Below are positions 34,447 through 42,118 of a stretch of 64,000 bases of DNA, in pieces. Position 1 is the first letter of the stretch. Every line of letters starts with the position of its first letter. Both the position numbers and the translations under genes were made by a program. Source of the stretch: an uncultured Monoglobus sp. (lineage in GTDB: Bacteria > Bacillota > Clostridia > Monoglobales > Monoglobaceae); assembly GCA_947624305.1 (NCBI GenBank), contig CANQKC010000011.1, forward strand, positions 1 to 64,000, read 5' to 3'. Below the pieces are notes generated by a model, which was not told the DNA's origin, ran no database searches, and worked only from the letters and a program-made list of their open reading frames with translations.

Positions 34447-36897
34447 ATGAAAAACGGAATTTTAAAAAGAACATTAGCGGCGGCGCTGTCGGCGGCGCTG
34501 CTGTTTTCGTGCGCGTCGGCTGCGGAGGCGGACAAGCCTCAAGCGGCTGAGATAAACGTGAAGATGGCGGTATCAAACCCGGTCGCGGGCATAACCGCGG
34601 GCGACGAGGCTTATGTCAGAGTGGAGCTGAGCTCGCCCGATAACGAGATCTACGCCTATGAGCTGGGCCTTGAATACGACGAGGGCTATCTTACATATTC
34701 GGGCGCCGAGGGAGGCCTCGGCGAAGGCGCGGTGAGCGCCAGGGCAGAGGAGAGCGGCAGGGTCAAGGTCGCTTTCAGCAACACGGGCGGCGGGAGCGGA
34801 TCAACCACCGTCCGCGCCACGCTCAGGTTCAGAACAAGCCGAAACGGAACCGCCAATGTCACGTTAAAAGAGGCGGCAGTTGTGACGCCCGACATGAGCT
34901 ATAAGGAATACGAAGGCTTAAACGAGAGCCTAAATCTCACGATAAAATCAAAGTCGGCATCCGGCCCGTCCGGCGGAGGAGGCGGCGGATTTTCCGGCGG
35001 CTATACCGGGGGCGGCGGCACGTTTTCTGTCAGCGGCCCCGGCAACACCGTGACCTCGGTTTCACAGCCGATGGAATTTGTTGACCCGGGATCAGGCGCC
35101 GAGCCGATGCTGATCTTCAACGACCTTGACGGCTTTGAGTGGGCGGTCCCCGCCATAACCGATCTGCATGCGCGGGGCGTGGCAAACGGCTATGACGACG
35201 GCGGTTTCCACCCGGGCAGCGGCGTTACGCGCGCGGAGTTCTGCAAGTTCATCACGGCGGGCCTCGGCATCGCGCTTCCCGAAACGCCCGAGACGGCGTT
35301 CGGCGACGTGGCGGCTGATGAATGGTACGCGCCGTATATCGCTGCCGCGGCGGAGCTTAAGATAGTGAACGGCTATGACGGCGGCGAGTTCAGACCGGAC
35401 AATGACATAACCCGCGAGGAGGCCGCGGCGATGATCTGCCGCGCGGCGGACTCTCTCGGCATTGCGCTCGCCGAGACGAGGCTTAACATAAATTTTGAGG
35501 ATGAAAGCGAAATACAGGATATATTCGTGGGCTATGTCGACAAGCTCTACACCGCGGGCATAATCAGCGGCGACGATGACGGATATTTCCGTCCGTCCGA
35601 CAGCCTGAGCCGCGCCGAGACTGCGCAGATGATCGACAATCTGATCAAAGCCCTTGAGCCCGAGCCGACCGAGATGCCCGAAATCGAGCCGAGCGAGAGC
35701 GGCGCGCCCGAAATTGCCGATGAGGAGGTTTCCCCGAAAGGCGCGAGAATGGTTAAGGCCGCCGATGACTCGGAGACCGCGGGCGGCGCGAAAGAGACCG
35801 CGGGACCCGAAATGACGTCGGAACCGAGCGGGACGAGCGGGCCCGAAGCGACGGCCACTGAAGAACCGACGGCTACGGAAGAACCGGATGCAACAAATGA
35901 GCCTGTGGCAACGGAAAATCCCGATGCAACCGAGGAGCCGTCCGCCACGGAAGAGCCCGCGTCCACCGAAGAGCCGAGCGCAACCGACGGGCCGTTTAAG
36001 GCGGATATCGTTTTCGACTGCGCAAGCACCGACGAGCTTTACTCGTTCTCAAATATTTACGCTTACAATATTCCGGACGACGGCAGCCGAAGCGCGTTTT
36101 ATGACGACTTCACGACCTTCCAGAGGCCGGCTGCGGGCGAGGCCGAGGCGGTTTATAAAATACCGTACGCCGAAAATGTCCGCGTGACCGCGTATTTTTA
36201 CGCGGGCGAGCCTCTCAAGGACTTTGCATTTGAGTCGTCGGCGGACGGCGAGGTATGGAACGCGCGGGAGTTTTCCGCCGATTATCTCGAGGCCGAGGGC
36301 AAATGGACGCGCGCGGTCTATTCGATCCGCGTTCCCGACAGCGAGCCGTACATAAAGATGATATTCCCCGAGACGGTCAACTGGTGGACGCCGCTCATAT
36401 CCGAGGTTTTGGCCGAGGTTGGCGCCGCGCGGCCCGAGAAAATAATTATCGACGGCTCGAGCGAGCTTATTATTCCGAACTATGACAACGCGGAATACAA
36501 ATTCTCCGCCCGCCTTGCGGATCAGATCGGAGAGACGGTCGATGAGCCCGTGAAGCTTTCGATCAGGGACAGCGATATTTCCGACCTTTCTATTTCGGAC
36601 GACGGCGTTGTCGTGATAGAAAGCGGATTTCCCGACGGGGCAAAATTCACGATTTTGGCCGAGGCGGGCGAATTTTCCGCCGAGCTTCCGGTCACGCTCA
36701 AGGCGGCCCTCGCGGGCGACTTAAACGGCGACGGCAAGGTGAGCGGCGCTGACACCGAGATCGCGCTCAAAAACTATGACAGGCGCGATACCGACGCGTC
36801 GTGGGCGGAGTATCGCGACGGAGACATAAACCGCGACGGCAAAATAAGCGTCATTGACATAGCGTATATTTCAAAAAAAGGCGGCGATCAATTTTGA
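34447..36897 (+). CDS. Surface protein with cohesin-like, SLH and dockerin-like modules
   Basis: This 816-residue exported protein has several modules. In order: signal peptide (1-26); cohesin-like beta sandwich (about 35-165; AGDEAYVRVELSSPDNEIYA, YELGLEYDEGYLTYSG); Gly-rich linker; three SLH repeats (about 225-405; NGYDDGGFHPGSGVTRAEF, NGYDGGEFRPDNDITREEA, SGDDDGYFRPSDSLSRAET); acidic Pro/Thr/Glu linker (about 410-515); beta-rich region; and a C-terminal dockerin-like pair of EF-hand loops (GDLNGDGKVSGADT and GDINRDGKISVIDIAY). SLH repeats bind pyruvylated secondary wall polymer. Having both cohesin and dockerin modules in one chain is uncommon. Ligands are unknown. Confidence 0.87.
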   Translation: MKNGILKRTLAAALSAALLFSCASAAEADKPQAAEINVKMAVSNPVAGITAGDEAYVRVELSSPDNEIYAYELGLEYDEGYLTYSGAEGGLGEGAVSARAEESGRVKVAFSNTGGGSGSTTVRATLRFRTSRNGTANVTLKEAAVVTPDMSYKEYEGLNESLNLTIKSKSASGPSGGGGGGFSGGYTGGGGTFSVSGPGNTVTSVSQPMEFVDPGSGAEPMLIFNDLDGFEWAVPAITDLHARGVANGYDDGGFHPGSGVTRAEFCKFITAGLGIALPETPETAFGDVAADEWYAPYIAAAAELKIVNGYDGGEFRPDNDITREEAAAMICRAADSLGIALAETRLNINFEDESEIQDIFVGYVDKLYTAGIISGDDDGYFRPSDSLSRAETAQMIDNLIKALEPEPTEMPEIEPSESGAPEIADEEVSPKGARMVKAADDSETAGGAKETAGPEMTSEPSGTSGPEATATEEPTATEEPDATNEPVATENPDATEEPSATEEPASTEEPSATDGPFKADIVFDCASTDELYSFSNIYAYNIPDDGSRSAFYDDFTTFQRPAAGEAEAVYKIPYAENVRVTAYFYAGEPLKDFAFESSADGEVWNAREFSADYLEAEGKWTRAVYSIRVPDSEPYIKMIFPETVNWWTPLISEVLAEVGAARPEKIIIDGSSELIIPNYDNAEYKFSARLADQIGETVDEPVKLSIRDSDISDLSISDDGVVVIESGFPDGAKFTILAEAGEFSAELPVTLKAALAGDLNGDGKVSGADTEIALKNYDRRDTDASWAEYRDGDINRDGKISVIDIAYISKKGGDQF
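35830..36000 (+). repeat. Thr/Glu/Pro linker repeat
   Basis: Imperfect repeats encode ATEEPT/ATEEPD/ATEEPS-type units inside the surface protein. This is a low-complexity spacer between the SLH repeats and the C-terminal modules. Confidence 0.7.
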
Positions 36898-37403
36898 GTA
36901 AGCTGAATGTGGCGGGCGTCGTTCCCGAGTCAATAACCGACGGCGAGGGCATAAGGTATGTGCTTTTCGTGCAGGGCTGCCCGCATCACTGTCCGGGCTG
37001 CCACAACCCCGAGACCCACAGCTTTGAGGGCGGGACCGAGACCGATATTGAGGACATATATCGGGAGTTTAAAAAAAATCCGCTGCTCAGCGGCATAACC
37101 TTCTCGGGCGGCGAGCCGTTCTGCCAGCCGGGACCTTTGGCTGATTTGGGTGAAATGGTGGTCGGCGGAGGAAAGAACGTGACGGTTTTTTCGGGCTACA
37201 CGATCGAGCAGCTGCTTGAGATGGGGAAGGAAAACCCCGATATTACGCGGCTTTTAAATATTGCCGACGTGCTGATCGACGGCAGGTTCGTGCTCGCCGA
37301 AAAGAGCCTGACCTTAAGGTTCCGCGGCAGCAGGAACCAGAGAATGATAGACCTTAAAAAGACGCTTAAAGACGGCGGAAAAACAATATACACTTTTGAA
37401 TAA
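36894..37403 (+). CDS. nrdG: Anaerobic ribonucleotide reductase activating protein
   Basis: This 169-residue radical-SAM enzyme generates the glycyl radical on the anaerobic class III reductase NrdD. The iron-sulfur motif CPHHCPGCHNP (CxxxCxxC) is at residues 29-39, followed by GITFSGGEPFCQPGPLADL. It starts at TTG, overlapping the stop of the surface protein gene by TTGA. No nrdD is in the window, although nrdG normally follows it, so it has been separated from its partner. It identifies an anaerobic lifestyle. Confidence 0.93.
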   Translation: MSKLNVAGVVPESITDGEGIRYVLFVQGCPHHCPGCHNPETHSFEGGTETDIEDIYREFKKNPLLSGITFSGGEPFCQPGPLADLGEMVVGGGKNVTVFSGYTIEQLLEMGKENPDITRLLNIADVLIDGRFVLAEKSLTLRFRGSRNQRMIDLKKTLKDGGKTIYTFE

Positions 37404-37418
37404 CGGGAGAATGGAACT

Positions 37419-40400
37419 ATGAGAGAGTTTTTGAAAAAATTTTTATCGGCGGCATTGACCGCGGCGCTTATGGTGAGCGCGCCGCTTCCCGCGCGGCTCT
37501 GTCTCGCGGCGGAGGAAAGCGCGGCGGAAAGTGTAAGCGATACGGTCATATTTGACGATCTGGCGGATTTCTCTGTCGCCGCCGCTCACAGCGAGGGGCT
37601 TGAGATCGACGTTGTGACCGAGGAAAACAAATACGCCTTCAGCGGCGACGACACCCACCTGATCCGCGTCACTTCGGATGCGGAGTGGATCGAATACGAC
37701 GTGCCGTCCGGCGGCTATCTTGTTTTCCACACGGCGTATTCGCCGAATGAGGAGATCTCGCATTTCACGTTTGAGTACACGGCAGACGGCGAAACATACG
37801 AAAAATTCAGTCCGATAATCACGACCGACTCGGCTCCGGGTAAATGGATCCCGGTGCATTACAGCTTAAAAAAGCTGCCCGAGGAGGCGAAAAAAATCAA
37901 AATCACGTTCGGGAACGTCGGCGGAACTCCGTGGTCGCCCTGCATTGAGAGCGTGGAGCTCAAAACCCGCGGGACAAACGAGATCGGCTTCGCGGACTGC
38001 GTCGGCACCAAATATTACGGCGCAACGGCAAAGCTTAAGAATTTGGGCCTTGTCAGCGGTTACAGCGCGACGGAATTTAACCCCGAGGGCACGATAACGC
38101 GCGCGGAATTTTGCTCAATGACCGCGCGGCTGCTGAATATAAACGGCACGGTCGATCCCGCTTCGTTTAAGCGCGTGTTCGGCGACGTTGACAGCGGTTA
38201 TTGGGGCGCGGGGGCAATATACGCCCTGTATTCAATGGGAGTCGTAAACGGCGACGAGAACGGAAATTTTAATCCAGAGGACAACATCACCGTCCAGGAC
38301 GCGGTGAAAATTTTGGTATCATCTCTTGGATATACCGCCATGGCGCTTGACCGCGGCGGCTATCCCGCGGGCTTTATCGGCGAGGCGTCGAGGCTTTCAA
38401 TTCTGGACGGACTGCGAGATACGGGCTATTCCGAAATGCTCAAAAGGGGCGACGCGGCAATGCTTATGAGCAATTCGCTCAACGTGCCGATCGTGACCCA
38501 GACGGTCTACGGCGAAAGCTCGCAGGTCTATGAATACGGGACCGAAACGATACTCAGCCGTTACCACGGCATAACAACGGTGCGCGGTGAGATAACCGAC
38601 GTCGGCCACGCGGGAGTTTACGCTGAAAGCGTTGTTCCCGAGGGCAGATTTACGATCGGCGGCGAGAGCTGTTCCGCGGGCGGCTTTGATTTGCTGCCCT
38701 TCCTCGGCATGCGCGGCACCGCGTATCTTAAAGAGGAAAAGGGCTCGGAGCCCGAGGCGGTCTACTTTGAGGCTGACAGCTCGATCTCGGTAACGGAGCT
38801 GAGCTTTAACGATTATGACCGTTTCGAGGGCGGCGCGGTGTATTATCTTGACAACGGAGCCGAGCGCAGGATCAATCTGAATGACGAGGCGAAGATAATA
38901 TATAATTACCGCTATCTCACCCGCGCGGGACTTATCGAAAACGGCGAACTGCCGTTTAAGTGCGGGTTTATGAAAATAATTAAAAATTCCGCGGACTCGG
39001 AGTATATCATGATCCGCGATTACGATACATATGTGTTAAGCGGCGAGGCCAAGCTGGGCGGTGCGATAACCGACAAAAGCTCGGGTGCGGTCAGCTTAGA
39101 TCTTGAGAACGCGGAGCTTGTGACGCTTTATAATGACGGCGAGAGGGTAGAATACGACCCGGAGTACCGCCTTAACAAAAACGAGGTGCTGAACGTGGCG
39201 AAAAGCCTTGACGGAACCGTGGCCGAGCTGCGCGTTTCGATAGACACGGCGGTCGGCGAGGTGACGCGCGCGGATCAGGCGGGCAACGAATACATGATCG
39301 GCGGCAGGCCGTACTCTGCGTCCGAATACTTTTTAAACAGCGGCAGAACGCTTGAACCGGGCGCAGCCGAGATAACGGCTTATCTTGACATAAACGGAAA
39401 CATCGCCTTCGCCGACGGCGCGGGCCGTGCGGAGCGTTACGGCTATCTGACAGCCGCGGCGTCGGGAGCGGACGCGTTTTCGAGCGCGGTCCTGCTTCAG
39501 GTGGTAACCGGAAACGGAACGGCCGAGACCCTGCGGGCGGTCAACTCTTCGCGGCTGAACGGCGAGAGGGACGCGCTTGACAGGTTCGGCGCGCTCGGGC
39601 CGCAGCTTGTGAGGTTCACCTCAAAGGACGACGGCACGGTGATCGCGATGCGCACCGCCACGGACGTGAACGCGCCCTCCGACGATGATATTTTCACGCG
39701 CAGCTATGTTTCGGAGTCCGCCAAGTATTACGACACCTTGAGCGTGTTCGCCTCGAAATACCAGCTTGACGCGTCCACAAAGGTGTTTATCGTTCCCGCC
39801 GACAGGGAGGAGATCGAAAAATATAAGGTCACCGACAGGTCCGCGCTGCTGACCGATACCGCGTATGACGTGCAGATCTTCGATCTGAGCGGCGAATACA
39901 AGGCGGGCGCGGTCGTGATAACCCGCGGCGAGGACGGCGGATCGATTTATAATTACAGCCCGGTCTGCGTTGTCGAAAGCTCGGGAATTTATCTTGACGA
40001 GAGCGGAACCGAGTGTCTCAGCCTGACGGTTTTTGAAAACGGAGAGCGCAGGGAGCTCAAATTCGGCGCCGACGGAGCGGCCGACAGGACGGGCTCATGG
40101 ATCTCCGGTTATTCCGAGCGCGCGACGCGCGGCGGCGCAAATCCGTTCAGCGCTGGCGAGGTGCTGCAGTTCGCTGAGAGCGACGGAGTCTGCTCCGCGT
40201 TCAGAATGCTGCTGACCAGAGACGTTATCGAAAACGGAAAATATTATGAAAACAATCTGGCCGACTACGGCCAGCTGACTGCGGATCAGTATTACAGCGA
40301 GCTTTACACCGCTTTCGGAGTTGTCGGCAACAAGTTCAGCGACAAGATCATGATCGCGCCGAACGACGAATATCTGCGCACAGTACCGCTCGGCGGCGCG

Positions 40401-40526
40401 GTTTATGTGTTCAGCAGGAGCACTCATAAGCTTACCGCGGGCACCGCCGCGGACATCGAGCAGAGCGGACAGATTTTTGTACAGCTCCGTCTTGGAACGC
40501 CGAATATGACGGTAGTGATAAGATAA
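37419..40526 (+). CDS. Large SLH-domain surface protein
   Basis: This 1035-residue exported protein has a signal peptide (about 1-30). A discoidin-like beta domain (about 40-185) resembles one in the neighbouring surface protein (a WIEYDVPSGGYLVFHTAYS to PWSPCIESVEL span). SLH repeats follow at about 187-355 (SGYSATEFNPEGTITRAEF, NGDENGNFNPEDNITVQDA), then about 680 residues of beta-rich sequence with no motif I know. It lies 16 bp after nrdG. A role in surface structure or polysaccharide contact is likely from the SLH repeats; no enzyme signature is seen. Confidence 0.85.
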   Translation: MREFLKKFLSAALTAALMVSAPLPARLCLAAEESAAESVSDTVIFDDLADFSVAAAHSEGLEIDVVTEENKYAFSGDDTHLIRVTSDAEWIEYDVPSGGYLVFHTAYSPNEEISHFTFEYTADGETYEKFSPIITTDSAPGKWIPVHYSLKKLPEEAKKIKITFGNVGGTPWSPCIESVELKTRGTNEIGFADCVGTKYYGATAKLKNLGLVSGYSATEFNPEGTITRAEFCSMTARLLNINGTVDPASFKRVFGDVDSGYWGAGAIYALYSMGVVNGDENGNFNPEDNITVQDAVKILVSSLGYTAMALDRGGYPAGFIGEASRLSILDGLRDTGYSEMLKRGDAAMLMSNSLNVPIVTQTVYGESSQVYEYGTETILSRYHGITTVRGEITDVGHAGVYAESVVPEGRFTIGGESCSAGGFDLLPFLGMRGTAYLKEEKGSEPEAVYFEADSSISVTELSFNDYDRFEGGAVYYLDNGAERRINLNDEAKIIYNYRYLTRAGLIENGELPFKCGFMKIIKNSADSEYIMIRDYDTYVLSGEAKLGGAITDKSSGAVSLDLENAELVTLYNDGERVEYDPEYRLNKNEVLNVAKSLDGTVAELRVSIDTAVGEVTRADQAGNEYMIGGRPYSASEYFLNSGRTLEPGAAEITAYLDINGNIAFADGAGRAERYGYLTAAASGADAFSSAVLLQVVTGNGTAETLRAVNSSRLNGERDALDRFGALGPQLVRFTSKDDGTVIAMRTATDVNAPSDDDIFTRSYVSESAKYYDTLSVFASKYQLDASTKVFIVPADREEIEKYKVTDRSALLTDTAYDVQIFDLSGEYKAGAVVITRGEDGGSIYNYSPVCVVESSGIYLDESGTECLSLTVFENGERRELKFGADGAADRTGSWISGYSERATRGGANPFSAGEVLQFAESDGVCSAFRMLLTRDVIENGKYYENNLADYGQLTADQYYSELYTAFGVVGNKFSDKIMIAPNDEYLRTVPLGGAVYVFSRSTHKLTAGTAADIEQSGQIFVQLRLGTPNMTVVIR

Positions 40527-40539
40527 TTTTAAAAAAGGC

Positions 40540-40567
40540 TTGCAATTTCATAAAAATCTGTTATAAT
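40540..40567 (+). promoter_or_regulatory. Promoter of the stalk-domain gene
   Basis: TTGCAA (40540-40545), 16 bp, TATAAT (40562-40567), about 130 bp before the start codon. The leader of roughly 120 nt shows no recognisable aptamer. Confidence 0.55.
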
Positions 40568-40697
40568 ATATTATGATTGGAATTTTTAAAGAAATTGAAA
40601 AATAACTGCAACTTTTTTGAAAAATTGTCGTCTAATAATATAGGAAGCATAAAAGGCGATACGTCTTTCATATAAAAACTGAAAGGAGATGCGTTAT

Positions 40698-41468
40698 ATG
40701 AAAAAGATAGTATCATTATGTCTGGCCGTTATTCTGCTTGTTTCGGTATTCTCCGTTCCCGTCTCGGCGGATTACAAGGCCATTCAGAAGCCGGGCGAGT
40801 ATGTCGGCCGGGCGCAGTATACAGACATTGTGACATACATAAATCATTACGCCATTCCCTCGTGGATAGTAAACGGCTATCCCATGGTGGCGGTCGAGGA
40901 TTTGAACAAATACGGATTTGACGTGCTGTGGGACAATGCGAACCGAACCTTGAGGATTTTCAGGAATACGAGCAAGACATATCCAAACCCCATTCCGGTT
41001 TACCTGCCGAAGGATAATCAGCTCGGCACGACCCAGTTCGAGGTCCGCGCCTCGGACGTTAAGGTTTACATCAACGATTACGAGTATCAAATTCAGGGCT
41101 TTTCGGGACTTTCGGGCTACACGCTGATGTATGTCGGCGATCTTACCGCGCTCGGCGCGACAATGTATTATGTCGGCGATAACAAGGCGGTCAACATCTG
41201 GATCAACGGCATGAGCATCGCCGAGTACCAGCGCCCCACGGCCACAAAGGCTCCGGTTTACAACATTCCGGTCCAGACGGTGAACAGCGGCGAGACGGTC
41301 TATTATGACTATATAGATGAGAACATGCCCGATTGGGCGCGTCCGACCGTCACCAAGCTGTTTAACAAGGGCTATATCAAAGGCGACGCCTACGGCAGGC
41401 TCCGTCTGACCGAAGAGGATTTGAGATACTTCGTGATAAACGACCGCGCCGGCATCTACGGAAATTAA
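40698..41468 (+). CDS. Secreted protein with copper-amine-oxidase-like stalk domains
   Basis: This 256-residue exported protein has a signal peptide (1-23) and two stalk-type units of the 'copper amine oxidase N-terminal-like' kind (WIVNGYPMVAVEDLNKYGFD with NRTLRIFR, and VYINDYEYQIQGFSGLSG with LMYVGDLTALGATM). The C-terminus (DWARPTVTKLFNKGYIKGDA) looks like one degenerate SLH-type repeat. The domain name is historical; no oxidase activity is implied. The start at 40698 has GAAAGGAG nine bases upstream. Confidence 0.8.
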   Translation: MKKIVSLCLAVILLVSVFSVPVSADYKAIQKPGEYVGRAQYTDIVTYINHYAIPSWIVNGYPMVAVEDLNKYGFDVLWDNANRTLRIFRNTSKTYPNPIPVYLPKDNQLGTTQFEVRASDVKVYINDYEYQIQGFSGLSGYTLMYVGDLTALGATMYYVGDNKAVNIWINGMSIAEYQRPTATKAPVYNIPVQTVNSGETVYYDYIDENMPDWARPTVTKLFNKGYIKGDAYGRLRLTEEDLRYFVINDRAGIYGN

Positions 41469-41485
41469 TTATTGGAGTTGTTAGT

Positions 41486-41767
41486 ATGAATATAAGGCCC
41501 TCAGCCGCAATTCGCGACAATTATAACGATATTTCTAATTATTGTAAAAGCACAGGCGAGCCCATATGCCTCACAAAGGACGGCGAGGGGGATCTCGTTG
41601 TTATGAGTATGGACGCGTTTTCAAGGCGTGAAATGATGCTCAAGCTGCGCGAGGAGCTGATAGCGGCTGAAGAGGACAGAGTTTCCGGCAAATCCGGATG
41701 CACCGTTGACGAGCTTGATAATATATTAAGTGATGTTATTTCGGAGGCAAGCAATGCCCAAGGATGA
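41486..41767 (+). CDS. Phd/YefM-type antitoxin (second copy)
   Basis: This 93-residue antitoxin shows the Phd/YefM pattern (RPSAAIRDNYNDISNYCKST, GEPICLTKDGEGDLVVMSMD, AFSRREMMLKLREEL). It is similar along its DNA-binding half to the antitoxin at 12192, so the two are paralogues. The toxin gene overlaps it by 14 nt. A GGAG-type site precedes the ATG. It probably wraps the toxin and represses its own promoter. Confidence 0.88.
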   Translation: MNIRPSAAIRDNYNDISNYCKSTGEPICLTKDGEGDLVVMSMDAFSRREMMLKLREELIAAEEDRVSGKSGCTVDELDNILSDVISEASNAQG

Positions 41768-42080
41768 AACTTCGCGTAATGAGTACAATGTTATTGTTTC
41801 GGACAAATCCGCGGCAATGCTTAAAAACCATGTTGGTTTTATGGCGCGCGTATCTCCGAATGCAGCCGAGAAACTGCGGCGCAGAATGATAGATGAGATC
41901 AAATCATTGTCATTTATGCCTCAAAGCTGTCCTTGGTTCAATCACGCGGAAATTCCAAAGAACAAATATCGCAAAAAACTTGTTGCAAAGCGCTATTTGC
42001 TTATATTTCAAATCAAGGGTGATACAGTGTTTCTTGATTATATCCTTGATTGCAGACAAAATTATTCGTGGCTTATATAA
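41754..42080 (+). CDS. RelE/ParE-superfamily toxin (second copy)
   Basis: This 108-residue protein reads as a RelE/ParE-like toxin: VIVSDKSAAMLKNHVGFMAR, an internal helix pair and the KYRKKLVAKRYLLIFQIKGD strand pair. It ends in VFLDYILDCRQNYSWL, as in the RelE/StbE group. It starts at ATG 41754 with GGAGG six bases upstream, inside the antitoxin gene. It differs strongly from the toxin at 12448 although the antitoxins are related. Confidence 0.85.
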   Translation: MPKDETSRNEYNVIVSDKSAAMLKNHVGFMARVSPNAAEKLRRRMIDEIKSLSFMPQSCPWFNHAEIPKNKYRKKLVAKRYLLIFQIKGDTVFLDYILDCRQNYSWLI

Positions 42081-42116
42081 AACTCTCTCCGCCCGTGAAG
42101 GGCGGAGAGAGTTTTT
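42081..42116. terminator. Strong terminator between toxin and S-layer protein genes
   Basis: AACTCTCTCCGCCC and GGGCGGAGAGAGTT form a 14-bp stem around GTGAA, with T-runs on both strands. It serves the toxin (+) and the riboswitch-controlled surface protein (-). Confidence 0.92.
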
Positions 42117-42118
42117 CT

